DNA of 64,000 nucleotides from Saprospirales bacterium (GTDB lineage: Bacteria > Bacteroidota > Bacteroidia > Chitinophagales > Saprospiraceae), in assembly GCA_016711045.1 (NCBI GenBank), contig JADJTT010000008.1:186001-250000 (forward strand). The letters are read 5' to 3'. Shown here piece by piece: positions 50,089 through 59,004 of the stretch. Numbering within the stretch: position 1 is the first letter of the stretch; each line of letters begins with the position of its first letter. The notes below the pieces were generated by a model, which made no database searches, was not told the origin of the DNA, and worked only from the letters and a program-made list of their open reading frames with translations. A program made the position numbers and the translations under genes.

Positions 50089-53000
50089 CTACCTCAACAA
50101 CGTTACATCTCCTTTCAACAACACCTCTTGTCCGTCGCCCATCTTGATGAGGATCAGGTAGGCGTAGGCATCGGAAGGTGCGGGTTTGCCGTTTTGGGTT
50201 CCATCCCAGCCGGCATCGCCGTTTTCATTGTTGTAGACCAATTGCCCCCAGCGGTTGAAGACCTTAAATTCGAGGATCTCTACCGCCTCATTTTTCAGCA
50301 GGCGGAAGCGGTCGTTGCTTCCGTCGTTGTCGGGGGTAAAGGCATTGGGCAGTTCGAAGCTGCTGTTATTGACGAGGATCTCTAGGGCTGCAGATGCATC
50401 ACAACCGATCGCGTCGATGATGTACACCTGGTAGGTAGCTATCGTTCCATCTTCTTCCACCCCTGGCGCTTCAGTGGCAAAGGGGTTCAAATTCACTCCG
50501 GAGCCGATGGTATCCTGGCCGAGGAGCCAAATATACAGCGGTTGAAGAAGGCCGGAAGGTGTAGTAAATGCTTCCAGGGAAAGCGGCGTGCCTTCGTAAA
50601 CTTCACCTGAGGGGGTTATGATCAGGCTGTCGACGATAAAGCCGGGGGAGACTTCCACCGTAATCGTTTCACTCAATACAAAGCATGCGCTGGTAAATTC
50701 CACCGTGTAATCGGAAGCAACCGAAGGTTGAACGGTGATGCTCGAAGTTGTTTCGCCACCTGGTGACCATAGGAAGGCGCCGGGCACATCTGCAGAAGCC
50801 GACAACTCAATTGCATCGCCGATACAAATCAACGCATCGCCACTCACGGTCAATACCGGTGGCTCGGACAATACGACAACGGTGACGGTTTCCACACGGG
50901 CATCACACCCGGGCTTCTGCACGGACACCTCATAGGTGGTCGTGACTACCGGAGATACCCAGGGGTTGGGGTCGTTGGAGATCAGCGTGCCACCCGCCGT
51001 CCAGATATAGGTCGCATTGGGATCAGGATCGTTCGTGTTGAGCTGTATGGAATCGCCCGGACACAGCGTGGGGCTTCCCGGGAAAATGATATCCGGTAAG
51101 ACGACAACCTCGATAAAGGCCTCGGCGTTCACCGGGCATCCCGAGAACTCTCCTTCCACGTTGTAAAGGGTAGAGCCAAAGGGGAATGCAATCGGGTTTG
51201 GACAATCGGTGCAACTCAGCCCGTCAGCCGGCGTCCATTCGTAGGAATCGATCGGATCATCTGACATGACCGTCAGCTGGATCGTATCTCCTTTACAAAT
51301 GGTGGAATTGCTGGGCTCCACGCTGATAAATGCAGTGGGGATCACAATGATCTCTACTTCTGCGGTATCTACACAGGCCCGGTTGGTCGTAATGCGCTGG
51401 TAGGTGGTCGTTTGTACGGCTTCGATGACGAGGTTCCACAAGGTGTCGGGCGTCAGGTGACCCACCGGGGGTATCCAGAGGTGCTCGATATCCGGGAAAT
51501 TGGCCGGTTCGTAGTTGGGAGAAGTAATGGTGATCAGTTCTCCCTGGCAGTACGATTCTTTATCCGGGATCAGTTTGGTAATCTCATTGAAAGGAATGGA
51601 GTCGACCCGGATGTGGATAGAGTCGATCACATTACAAGCGCCTACACTTAGGGTGGCGTAGTAGGTCGTCGACACCTCCGGTGTTACCGTCGGGTTTACG
51701 CTGGTAGGATCAGAAACCGTACCATCGTCAGGAATCCAATGCAGGCCAAGCCCTGCCGTAGAAGTGAGGGCAGTGAGGTCGACCGAAGTACCCAGGCAGA
51801 TATCCAGGGAGTCTGATACCGGGACAAGGATTTCGACATTAGCCGGAATGACAATTACATCTACCGAGGTGGTATCTGCGCAATAGGCATTCTGGCTGGT
51901 AGCGATTAGTGTATAGGTGGTCGAAAATTCAGGCGTAACGGTCGGACCGGAAGCAGTGGGATTGGTCAATGTGGGATCATCAGGGCTGGCGGTCCAGTCG
52001 TAGGTAGTCGTCACCCCGGAGATTTGATTGGCCAGGGTTACGCTGTAGTTCTGACAAATGATCGTGTCAGTAAAGTTGACCAATGGGAAGGTGAAGGGAT
52101 CGACATTGATGGTAATCTGATCGCTGGCTGTACACCCTGCAATTTCCACATTGACCGTGTAGGTCGTATTGAACAACGGGGCAATACCCACCGTTGGAGA
52201 ACTCAATGGGTCGAGGATCGTAGTGCTGCTGTTCCAATGCAAGCCGGAGTTGCCTACGTTATTTTCGGCAAATAAGGCGATCGTATCGCCTTGGCAGATA
52301 CCGGTCGGACCGATAGGCATGATCTCCACTTGCGGGTCGACTACATCGAGATAGATGCTGTCTATATCAAAGCAAACCCCCAGCGTACCTACCACGTAGA
52401 CCATCGTGTCCTGTGTAGGATTAGCAAAAGGAGTTTGGCCCACCGGATTGGTAAACACGCCGGATGGCGACCATACATATTCGAGTGCGCCAATGACATC
52501 CATCTGCAGGCCCACGCCCAGACAAACGTACGCGGTATCGGCAGCGCCTGCATAAATTTCCACCTGAAGTTCGTCGTGGAGTTCGATCACCAATTCTTCA
52601 AAAGTAACTTCCCCACAACCAAAGTCATTGGAAAGCTGGATGATGATGGTTTCTACGCCCTCCGGAATCCCGTCAGCCAATGCGGAGATCGGGAAAGTGA
52701 AAGACGTGGTGCCGGCGGGGAATGTGATCTGGCTGGGGATGTTGAGTTGATAGTCAACCCCAAGCGTAGCCGTACCGGAAATGATGACGTTGTAGGTCAC
52801 GTCCTCCTCTTGTTCAGAAGAAAGCCCAAGGATGATCTCATCCGGAATATCGGTACATTCCTCGACCATGTATTCAATACCATTATTGTAGTTGACCCCT
52901 AGTGTAGGGGTGCCGCCTTTGATGTCCGAGATAAACACCCCGGAGTCGAAAGCGGTATCCCCGCGGTCGGCGATGGCCAATTTGATGTGGTAGGTATTAC

Positions 53001-54582
53001 AGGGAATAACCTGTGAAGTGGCGGTCAGACTGGGTTTGACGCCGAGGAAGTCGGACGTCAGACCGTCGTAGACGACACTTTGTCCGGCGAGGTTATTGCG
53101 ATAGTATTCCCAGTTGAGCTGGTTGTTTACGCTGTTGATCTGAACCGGCACGCTGGCAGGCGGCGGCAATACGGCGATGTTCTTCTGCCCGTTGAGGCCG
53201 GGATCGCCCACGATGCCGGGACCGGAGATGAGGAAGGCGAAGATGTCGTTGAAGCTGGAGTTGACATACTCGGGATATTCTTCCGAACCGAAGATGTATT
53301 CAAAAGTCAATTCATCGGTGGCGGCATACACATCCACTTCAATGACGCAGGCATCGGTGGAGGTGGTACCATTACCGCTCTGTAGCGAAAGGGTATTCAG
53401 GTCCGCGTCGCCCGGAGCGCCCCAGGATGTGGAGGCAAAGGAACTGCCCGGGTGGTTGATCCCGATCTGGAAGCCGTTGTCGGCTACCCGGCCGGAAGTG
53501 AGCACCAATCCTTTGGTAAGGCCCAGGTTGGTATAATCTCCGGCGTCGAAGGTGCCATAGGCGCCCAAATTGCAATTGATATTGGTGATGGTTACTTCTG
53601 TAGTCGAAGAGGCGATATAATCGATGATGGTGAGCGAATCTACCACATCATCTACAGTGATCAGATCAGGGGGATCGCAAGGGGTAGTGGAACATTCCCA
53701 GGTACCGTAGAAGCCATCAAGCTGGATGCTTCCATCCGAAATAAACTGAACCGTTAGCGACCCGCTATTGGCCTGGACGGTATAGGAGACGGAGCCTCCG
53801 CCGGTTTGGCCTCCCTGCACTTGCGAGATCAGGGGAGAGGTCGTATTCGGTCCGTTATAAAAACGGATGGCATCGGTGCCTGTCAGGGCAATGTTGTAGT
53901 AAACCAGGGTAAAGGTGATACAAGCCGGCCCACCGGGAGGCATAATGGTGAAGGTGAAGTTCTGATTGGGAGAATAGTCCCCGTCAGGTCCTCCGCTGTC
54001 GTAGATCTCTCCCGAGCAAAGGGTGGTCGTCTGGTTTTCATCCAGGATGACCACCGGTGGTTTTTCGATGATACAGAGCTGGAAAGTTCCCCAGTTGGCT
54101 GCTGCGGTAGCAGAATAGTCCGAAATACGGACGAAGTAGGGAAGGCCGGCATCCAGGCCTGACAGCTCAAGTTCCACCACATTTTCGTTGATGGGAGCTG
54201 CCCTGCAATCGAGGATCTCCATACCGTCGAACTCACAATCGCCCCTGTAAATGGCGATCTGCGGCATATTCATAGCGACCGACCCCATGCCATCGGTGAC
54301 CCCGGTGACGGTGATGAGGTAGTCAGCTATCGTATCTGATGCGATAAAAGAGAACCAGACATCATGGTCCATCTCGCCTAAGCCGGAGCAGTTGTTGATG
54401 TTTGGAATGTTGTCGTTGCCGACATTTGTGGGGGTAGCATCAAAGTTGGTGTAAAACACGGTGGTATCACACCAGGGGGCTATTCCAAGATCGATAATCC
54501 CCGGGCAATCGTCGTTGACAGGCGCCTGGGCAAATACCGCAATCGAAATAAAGAGGAATAGAAGCGTAAGCAATTTTCTCAT
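50089..54582 (-). CDS. large sorted surface protein: CUB, choice-of-anchor L, PKD-like repeats, gliding-type C-terminal domain
   Basis: 1497 aa. Signal peptide (MRKLLTLLFLFISIAVFAQA). About residues 20-170 a beta-sandwich; 180-295 CUB-like (TLCSGEIYDSGGPDGDYSPN, IRFYNGPNTTSPLI); 310-555 choice-of-anchor L (GDYTNLGLTKGLVLTSGRV, EYIFGSEEYPEYVNSSFNDI); about 570-665 Calx-beta-like (GVDYQLNIPSQITFPAGTTS, GIPEGVETIIIQLSN); then many PKD-like or Ig-like repeats with C..G..I motifs to about 1400. The C-terminal 90 residues (LPNAFTPDNDGSNDRFRL, VFNRWGQLVYNNENGDAGWD) are the gliding-motility-associated sorting domain that targets cargo to the type IX secretion system. Probably a cell-surface adhesin or S-layer-like protein. 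Confidence 0.92.
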   Translation of the reverse strand: MRKLLTLLFLFISIAVFAQAPVNDDCPGIIDLGIAPWCDTTVFYTNFDATPTNVGNDNIPNINNCSGLGEMDHDVWFSFIASDTIADYLITVTGVTDGMGSVAMNMPQIAIYRGDCEFDGMEILDCRAAPINENVVELELSGLDAGLPYFVRISDYSATAAANWGTFQLCIIEKPPVVILDENQTTTLCSGEIYDSGGPDGDYSPNQNFTFTIMPPGGPACITFTLVYYNIALTGTDAIRFYNGPNTTSPLISQVQGGQTGGGSVSYTVQANSGSLTVQFISDGSIQLDGFYGTWECSTTPCDPPDLITVDDVVDSLTIIDYIASSTTEVTITNINCNLGAYGTFDAGDYTNLGLTKGLVLTSGRVADNGFQIGINHPGSSFASTSWGAPGDADLNTLSLQSGNGTTSTDACVIEVDVYAATDELTFEYIFGSEEYPEYVNSSFNDIFAFLISGPGIVGDPGLNGQKNIAVLPPPASVPVQINSVNNQLNWEYYRNNLAGQSVVYDGLTSDFLGVKPSLTATSQVIPCNTYHIKLAIADRGDTAFDSGVFISDIKGGTPTLGVNYNNGIEYMVEECTDIPDEIILGLSSEQEEDVTYNVIISGTATLGVDYQLNIPSQITFPAGTTSFTFPISALADGIPEGVETIIIQLSNDFGCGEVTFEELVIELHDELQVEIYAGAADTAYVCLGVGLQMDVIGALEYVWSPSGVFTNPVGQTPFANPTQDTMVYVVGTLGVCFDIDSIYLDVVDPQVEIMPIGPTGICQGDTIALFAENNVGNSGLHWNSSTTILDPLSSPTVGIAPLFNTTYTVNVEIAGCTASDQITINVDPFTFPLVNFTDTIICQNYSVTLANQISGVTTTYDWTASPDDPTLTNPTASGPTVTPEFSTTYTLIATSQNAYCADTTSVDVIVIPANVEILVPVSDSLDICLGTSVDLTALTSTAGLGLHWIPDDGTVSDPTSVNPTVTPEVSTTYYATLSVGACNVIDSIHIRVDSIPFNEITKLIPDKESYCQGELITITSPNYEPANFPDIEHLWIPPVGHLTPDTLWNLVIEAVQTTTYQRITTNRACVDTAEVEIIVIPTAFISVEPSNSTICKGDTIQLTVMSDDPIDSYEWTPADGLSCTDCPNPIAFPFGSTLYNVEGEFSGCPVNAEAFIEVVVLPDIIFPGSPTLCPGDSIQLNTNDPDPNATYIWTAGGTLISNDPNPWVSPVVTTTYEVSVQKPGCDARVETVTVVVLSEPPVLTVSGDALICIGDAIELSASADVPGAFLWSPGGETTSSITVQPSVASDYTVEFTSACFVLSETITVEVSPGFIVDSLIITPSGEVYEGTPLSLEAFTTPSGLLQPLYIWLLGQDTIGSGVNLNPFATEAPGVEEDGTIATYQVYIIDAIGCDASAALEILVNNSSFELPNAFTPDNDGSNDRFRLLKNEAVEILEFKVFNRWGQLVYNNENGDAGWDGTQNGKPAPSDAYAYLILIKMGDGQEVLLKGDVTLLR

Positions 54583-54749
54583 AAGCCGGAAAAATTATTA
54601 GATATGGTTCCAGTTTTCAAAAATACGATCTTTTTAATGCTTTCCAGCCTTCTGCCGGAATATTCATGTCGTCAAGGTAGCATTTCTTGAGATATATATT
54701 TTTTGGTTGCCGAAAAAATATAAATCAATACCTGAAAGGTCCCTTCTTG

Positions 54750-55169
54750 TCATTTTTCGCTGCTTGGAAGCGGCGTGCAGTTTTCTAGAGCAGCTTGCAC
54801 TTCCGGTACGGTTCTGTATTCCAGGTCATTGCCCCAGGCAAAATGGATGTAATTGATGATGTTGGTGATCTCGAAGTGGTTGAGATCGGCAATAGCCGCC
54901 ATTTCCTGGGCATATGTTTTTCCGTTAACCACCACGGTCCCTTTTAATCCATGCCGGATGATACAAGGGATCTGTTCGGGATATTGACGTAAAAAGTCTG
55001 ATTGAGCAAGTGGAGGAATGAGTCCTTCCAGTCCGCTTCCATCAGGCATATAGCAATTGCCACAGTGGTATGCATATAGGCGTTCGCCCTGGGGAAAAGG
55101 GTTGGACGAACAACCGGCCAAGAGGAGCAGGAAACATATTCCTGCAAAGGAAATAGTGGAACCCTGCAT
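54750..55169 (-). CDS. cytochrome c-like lipoprotein with CxxCY instead of CxxCH
   Basis: 139 aa. Lipobox LLLLAGC (Cys20). The class I cytochrome c fold is recognisable in GERLYAYHCGNCYMPDGSGLEGLIPPLAQSDFL, a distal segment VNGKTYAQEMAAIADLNHFEITNIINYIHFAWGN with candidate Met ligand, and total length. The heme motif reads C36-G-N-C39-Y40: the proximal-ligand His is Tyr (codon TAT), one transition away from CAT. Either heme attachment and ligation are unusual or the protein is a degenerate relative. It lies 70 bp downstream of the methyltransferase on the same strand. Confidence 0.75.
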   Translation of the reverse strand: MQGSTISFAGICFLLLLAGCSSNPFPQGERLYAYHCGNCYMPDGSGLEGLIPPLAQSDFLRQYPEQIPCIIRHGLKGTVVVNGKTYAQEMAAIADLNHFEITNIINYIHFAWGNDLEYRTVPEVQAALENCTPLPSSEK

Positions 55170-55239
55170 GCCTCACCAATTTTTCAGTTGGTGCAACTCC
55201 AGGTCTTTTTGAAACTGAACGTCAATCAACCACACGGTG

Positions 55240-56136
55240 CTAATCATTTTTGATTGCTTTTTCTTCGGGCTCCAAGGTACAATATTTTGGGGAAACTGGT
55301 TTCTCTGCGAGTCCCAATCCATAAAACCAGGCATTTTCTTCCAGGGCCTCATATTGCCGGAAGGCGCCCCGGTGGTTGCCGTGTTGTACGGGGGTTCGGA
55401 CACGGATTGCCGCAAGGATCTGCCCCAGCCACCACCAGCGACGTGCCTGGTGGTACAAATTCCGGTGGGATACCCGGGTATGGGACGTGATATCCCGGAT
55501 CGTCAGCTCGGAAAACCCGGCAAGACGGGCATACGACTGATGTTCTTCCCGGGTGTCGATGTCCGGTATTACCCAGCCCTGGAGCCAATCGGTCAGCAAG
55601 AACTCCTGCCGGTCCGATAGCGGCCGACCCGAGCGGATATATTCGGCTATGACAAGCTTGCCTCCGGGCCGCAGCAGCCGGAAGGCTTCCTGATAAAAGG
55701 CGTGCTTGGCGGGACTGTGACAAAGACTTTCACAGGCCCAAACCACATCGAATGACTGTGCGGGAAAAGGCGTCTGGTGGTAGTCTGCTTCTTCAAATTG
55801 CACCAGATCTGTCAGTCTTTCTTCCCTTGCCCGCCCCCGAGCCTTATTTATTTGATCGGGCACCGGGCTAATGCCGGTAGCCTGGGCTTTGCGGGCTTTC
55901 GCCAGCCAAATAGTGCCGGCGCCCAATCCACAACCGGCGTCCAATACCTGAGTGCCTGCGCTTATCCCTGCCCAATCAGCCATTACCTCATTGAGCCGCA
56001 GCAGCGCTTCTTTATGAACTCGTGCCTGTTCGTCGTAATACCCGAAGTGGATCGCGGGGTTTTCCCGGGTGAGCCAGGCTACGGAGTAGTCGAAGGTGGT
56101 CTTTTCGTAGTATTCGATGAGTTGGTGGAGGGACAT
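55240..56136 (-). CDS. class I SAM-dependent methyltransferase (UbiE/tocopherol-type)
   Basis: 298 aa from the ATG at 56136 (MSLHQLIEYYEKTTFDYSVAW); an in-frame ATG at 56190 would start inside a heptamer repeat. Motif I is VLDAGCGLGAGTIWLAKA, motif II SFDVVWACESLCHSPAK, motif III LRPGGKLVIAEYI. The approach HFGYYDEQARVHKEALL recalls the sterol/gamma-tocopherol and phosphoethanolamine methyltransferases, which methylate small lipophilic acceptors. The acceptor cannot be deduced. The cytochrome c-like gene is downstream; no other quinone or isoprenoid gene is next to it. Confidence 0.88.
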   Translation of the reverse strand: MSLHQLIEYYEKTTFDYSVAWLTRENPAIHFGYYDEQARVHKEALLRLNEVMADWAGISAGTQVLDAGCGLGAGTIWLAKARKAQATGISPVPDQINKARGRAREERLTDLVQFEEADYHQTPFPAQSFDVVWACESLCHSPAKHAFYQEAFRLLRPGGKLVIAEYIRSGRPLSDRQEFLLTDWLQGWVIPDIDTREEHQSYARLAGFSELTIRDITSHTRVSHRNLYHQARRWWWLGQILAAIRVRTPVQHGNHRGAFRQYEALEENAWFYGLGLAEKPVSPKYCTLEPEEKAIKND

Positions 56137-56141
56137 GGATT

Positions 56142-56172
56142 CAGTGAGCAGTGAGCAGTGAGCAGTGAGCAG
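56142..56172. repeat. heptamer tandem repeat CAGTGAG, 4.4 copies
   Basis: CAGTGAG repeats four times plus three bases, starting 5 bp upstream of the methyltransferase ATG. CGCTCACCGTTCACTGTTCACC (56184-56205, split in half-sites) is a partial inverse. Copy number changes here would alter the leader or any upstream start. Confidence 0.7.
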
Positions 56173-56233
56173 ACTTTGAATTCCGCTCACCGTTCACTGT
56201 TCACCAAATTTGCTTATCAGTGCATAAAATCAG

Positions 56234-57991
56234 TTACTTGATTATTACCTTCTGCACCAGCTGTTCCTGCGCTGTTTGCAGCCGCACATAGTAGGTGCCG
56301 GCTTCGAAATCCTGCGCCTGGAGGAAGTAGTTGGATTTTCCTTGGGGTATGGAGCCCGAGTGGATGGTATGCACTGTCCGACCCAGGATATCTACCAATT
56401 CAATCGTGCCTTCGGTGCTTTCTTTGCTTTCAATAGGGATGCAGGTGATCGCATTGGCTGGGTTGGGGAAAATAGCGGCCATTTCTGTCAGGGCATCCAC
56501 CGCTTCCGTCGTTCCCGTGGTGAAATCCACCTGGAAGTTCCAATAGCTGGCAGGTGCAGGCATGGGTCGAACCATCGTTTTGCCCGAATTGGCAACGCCT
56601 TCCACATAATAGAAAACCTCGGTAGCTGCCAGTTGCCCCGGAATGTACCCGGTCCAGGTATGTTCGGTGGGATCGGTGAGGGTCATCGGTACAGCCGTAT
56701 ACCCCAAGGTGGTATCCGTGGTGAAATACAGGTTGGCGCCACTGATGCCGGTGCGATGTTGAATGCGCGCATTCACTTCAAAGGGTTCGTAATAGTTTAC
56801 CACATCTTCCAGCGGCTGGTGCTGGATGAGCAGCGGATCTGCCACGCCGATGGGCTTGGTGATACAGTGGAGCGCGCCCGAAGCCCCGATGATGCTGTTG
56901 CAATCAATGCCATAGACTTTATAGCCTGGTAATTGCGCGCGGAGGATATCGAGGTTGGGGTTGTCGTATTGAGGGTCGTAGGTGGGTACCAATACGGTTT
57001 TGTTGATGAACAACAGGTTGGCATAGGTACGGTAGGCGCCAGAAGGCGGGTAGTTGCCACTGCCGGAAGGCGGACTTTGGATGCGTACCACCTTATAGGG
57101 CGTACCAAAAGGCGACAAATAATTGGAGAGGATGTATTGCAAATTGGCTTCAATTTGAGGCCCATCAGCCACTCCTTCCGGGTAGAGGGCAAGGAGTATG
57201 GTTTCCTCATCCAGCAGGTAGAAATGCATGTCGATGTGGTGAATGCCGTCGTAAGGCAGATTCGTCACCTTGATGTAGTTGTCGACCCCCATAAAGGAAT
57301 TCATGATCTGATCGACTTGGGCTTCCGTTTTCGGCGTCACCCCAAAATTGTTGTTCGTGCCGTTCTCATCGAGCAGCAGTTCTTCTGAAAATACAGTGCC
57401 CATGCCATCGGGCATGAAATTGCCACCGGTATGTACCAGATCGTTAGGCGCCTGGGTGGTGGAATAAATGGGGATATTCATGAATTCCGCGATCTTTTCC
57501 GGCACCAGGTCGTCCTTTGGCCGTGGGCGATTATAGATCCAATCGATAATGTAGAGGGAGTCGACCTCATTGGCATACACGCAGTTGGGTCCATAGTCGC
57601 GGATCCAGACGCTGTTGTAGGGCGCCTGGAGGAAAGAGATATTGTTGAGGTCGGGCAGGAAGTAGTTGTTGATCAGTTCGTTTTTTACCTGATTGGAATC
57701 GGAACAAACCACGATTACCTCGCATTCTGCTTTGGCATACCCAATGATTTCGGCCAGGATGGGTTTGTAGGAAGTCCAGGTGACCGTCAGTGCCTGCAAT
57801 TCTTCCCATTCTGCCATGGCCCGTACCGGGTAGGGGGGAGGAGTGGTAATTCCGTCGAGTCCTTCCGGGAAGTCATATAATCCGGACTGCAAAAAGGTCC
57901 ATTCCTGAGGGGCCATTCCGCGAGGGAGATCTTTTTGTGCCAATAGGCATAAAGGAAGCAACAAACTAAGCAGCAGCATAGAAAATTTCAT
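56234..57991 (-). CDS. secreted peptidyl-arginine-deiminase-family enzyme with type IX sorting domain
   Basis: 585 aa from the ATG at 57991 (MKFSMLLLSLLLPLCLLAQ, signal peptide); longer in-frame starts add 129 residues of AT-rich leader. The PAD_porph/agmatine-deiminase fold is shown by SVWIRDYGPN (Asp132), HTGGNFMPDGMGTVFSEELL, GIHHIDMHFYLL (His252, Asp254), RTYANLLFINKTVLVPTYD (Asn325) and GALHCITKPIG (Cys376), in the order and spacing of the catalytic residues of Porphyromonas PAD. A C-terminal Ig-like stretch (about 385-490) and a type A sorting domain (about 505-585, ending GTYYVRLQTAQEQLVQKVIIK) follow. It should act outside the cell on arginine or peptidyl-arginine; cytoplasmic agmatine degradation is unlikely with this signal and CTD. 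Confidence 0.9.
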   Translation of the reverse strand: MKFSMLLLSLLLPLCLLAQKDLPRGMAPQEWTFLQSGLYDFPEGLDGITTPPPYPVRAMAEWEELQALTVTWTSYKPILAEIIGYAKAECEVIVVCSDSNQVKNELINNYFLPDLNNISFLQAPYNSVWIRDYGPNCVYANEVDSLYIIDWIYNRPRPKDDLVPEKIAEFMNIPIYSTTQAPNDLVHTGGNFMPDGMGTVFSEELLLDENGTNNNFGVTPKTEAQVDQIMNSFMGVDNYIKVTNLPYDGIHHIDMHFYLLDEETILLALYPEGVADGPQIEANLQYILSNYLSPFGTPYKVVRIQSPPSGSGNYPPSGAYRTYANLLFINKTVLVPTYDPQYDNPNLDILRAQLPGYKVYGIDCNSIIGASGALHCITKPIGVADPLLIQHQPLEDVVNYYEPFEVNARIQHRTGISGANLYFTTDTTLGYTAVPMTLTDPTEHTWTGYIPGQLAATEVFYYVEGVANSGKTMVRPMPAPASYWNFQVDFTTGTTEAVDALTEMAAIFPNPANAITCIPIESKESTEGTIELVDILGRTVHTIHSGSIPQGKSNYFLQAQDFEAGTYYVRLQTAQEQLVQKVIIK

Positions 57992-58109
57992 GGTAACTAA
58001 TTTTTTGCAAGTTAGGCATTTCGAATAAAAACCAAAATTCCAGTGCTTGGTTGTGATAAGGATTGGGCAAACCCGATCGAATTCGTAACATTGCAAATAA
58101 ATAGTAATG

Positions 58110-58135
58110 AATAGGGATCGGCGCGGATCCCTATT
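58110..58135. promoter_or_regulatory. stem-loop in the terC leader region
   Basis: AATAGGGATC (58110-58119) and GATCCCTATT (58126-58135) form a 10-bp stem with a 6-nt loop, 19 bp before the terC ATG at 58155. It does not match the manganese riboswitch often found before terC-like genes as far as I can see. It could be a leader structure or a remnant terminator. Confidence 0.35.
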
Positions 58136-58154
58136 AAAAAAATAAATACTAATT

Positions 58155-59003
58155 ATGGAATGGGTATTGCCGGATTTTGCCAGTTCTGAAATGTGGGTGA
58201 GCTTGCTGACGCTAACGTTTCTGGAAATCGTACTGGGTATTGACAACATCCTTTTTATCTCCATCGTCTCCAATAAATTGCCGGAAGACCAACAGAAAAA
58301 GGGGAGTAATATCGGGTTGTTGCTAGCTATGGTCTTGCGCATTTTGTTGTTGTTTGGGGTTACCTGGCTTATTTCCATGCAGGAACCCTGGCTCAGTTTT
58401 CACAATAGTTGGCTGAACGGTGATTTTTCCGGACAAAGCCTGATCCTGATCGCGGGCGGGATTTTCCTGCTGTATAAAAGCACCACCGAAATTCACCATA
58501 AATTGGAAGGGCAGGCGCATGAAGCGGAAAGTGGGCCCAAACCGTCGAATAAATTGACTTCCGTGATCCTGCAAATTGCGGTCATCAATATTGTATTTTC
58601 CTTCGACTCGATCCTCACCGCAGTGGGGATGACCAATGGATTGCACGGCGCCCTGTTTATCATGATCGTGGCCGTGGTACTTTCCGTCGTGATCATGATG
58701 GTCTTTTCGCTTCCGGTCAGCCGCTTCATCAACCGGCACCCTTCGTTTCAGGTGTTGGGGTTGTCTTTTCTCTTGCTTATCGGCTTCATGCTGATCGCGG
58801 AAGGAGCGCATTTGGGGCATTTCGAGCTAGCCGGCGCGGAAATAGGGGCGGTGCCGAAGGGGTATCTGTATTTTGCCATTGCCTTCTCCTTGTTTGTGGA
58901 GGTATTGAATTTGCGGTTGCGCAAACGCCAGGCGCCCGTCCAATTGCATGGCGCGCCCGAAGAAGCAGTCGCAGAAGGGCTATTGGATAAAAAAGGAAAT
59001 TAA
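58155..59003 (+). CDS. TerC-family integral membrane protein
   Basis: 282 aa, seven or eight membrane helices. Signatures are LEIVLGIDNILFISIVSNKL (Asp in the first helix) and the second half IVFSFDSILTAVGMTN with matching acidic residue, expected of metal-ion exporters (Mn2+ in characterised members). TerC proteins are tied to metal homeostasis and tellurite resistance. The TAA at 59001 is one base from the ATG of the next gene, suggesting a two-gene operon. Confidence 0.93.
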   Translation: MEWVLPDFASSEMWVSLLTLTFLEIVLGIDNILFISIVSNKLPEDQQKKGSNIGLLLAMVLRILLLFGVTWLISMQEPWLSFHNSWLNGDFSGQSLILIAGGIFLLYKSTTEIHHKLEGQAHEAESGPKPSNKLTSVILQIAVINIVFSFDSILTAVGMTNGLHGALFIMIVAVVLSVVIMMVFSLPVSRFINRHPSFQVLGLSFLLLIGFMLIAEGAHLGHFELAGAEIGAVPKGYLYFAIAFSLFVEVLNLRLRKRQAPVQLHGAPEEAVAEGLLDKKGN

Positions 59004-59004
59004 A

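Noticed and set aside
57992..58378. 129-residue N-terminal extension of the deiminase
   Set aside because: The extension is AT-rich, overlaps the terC gene and would bury a perfect signal peptide.
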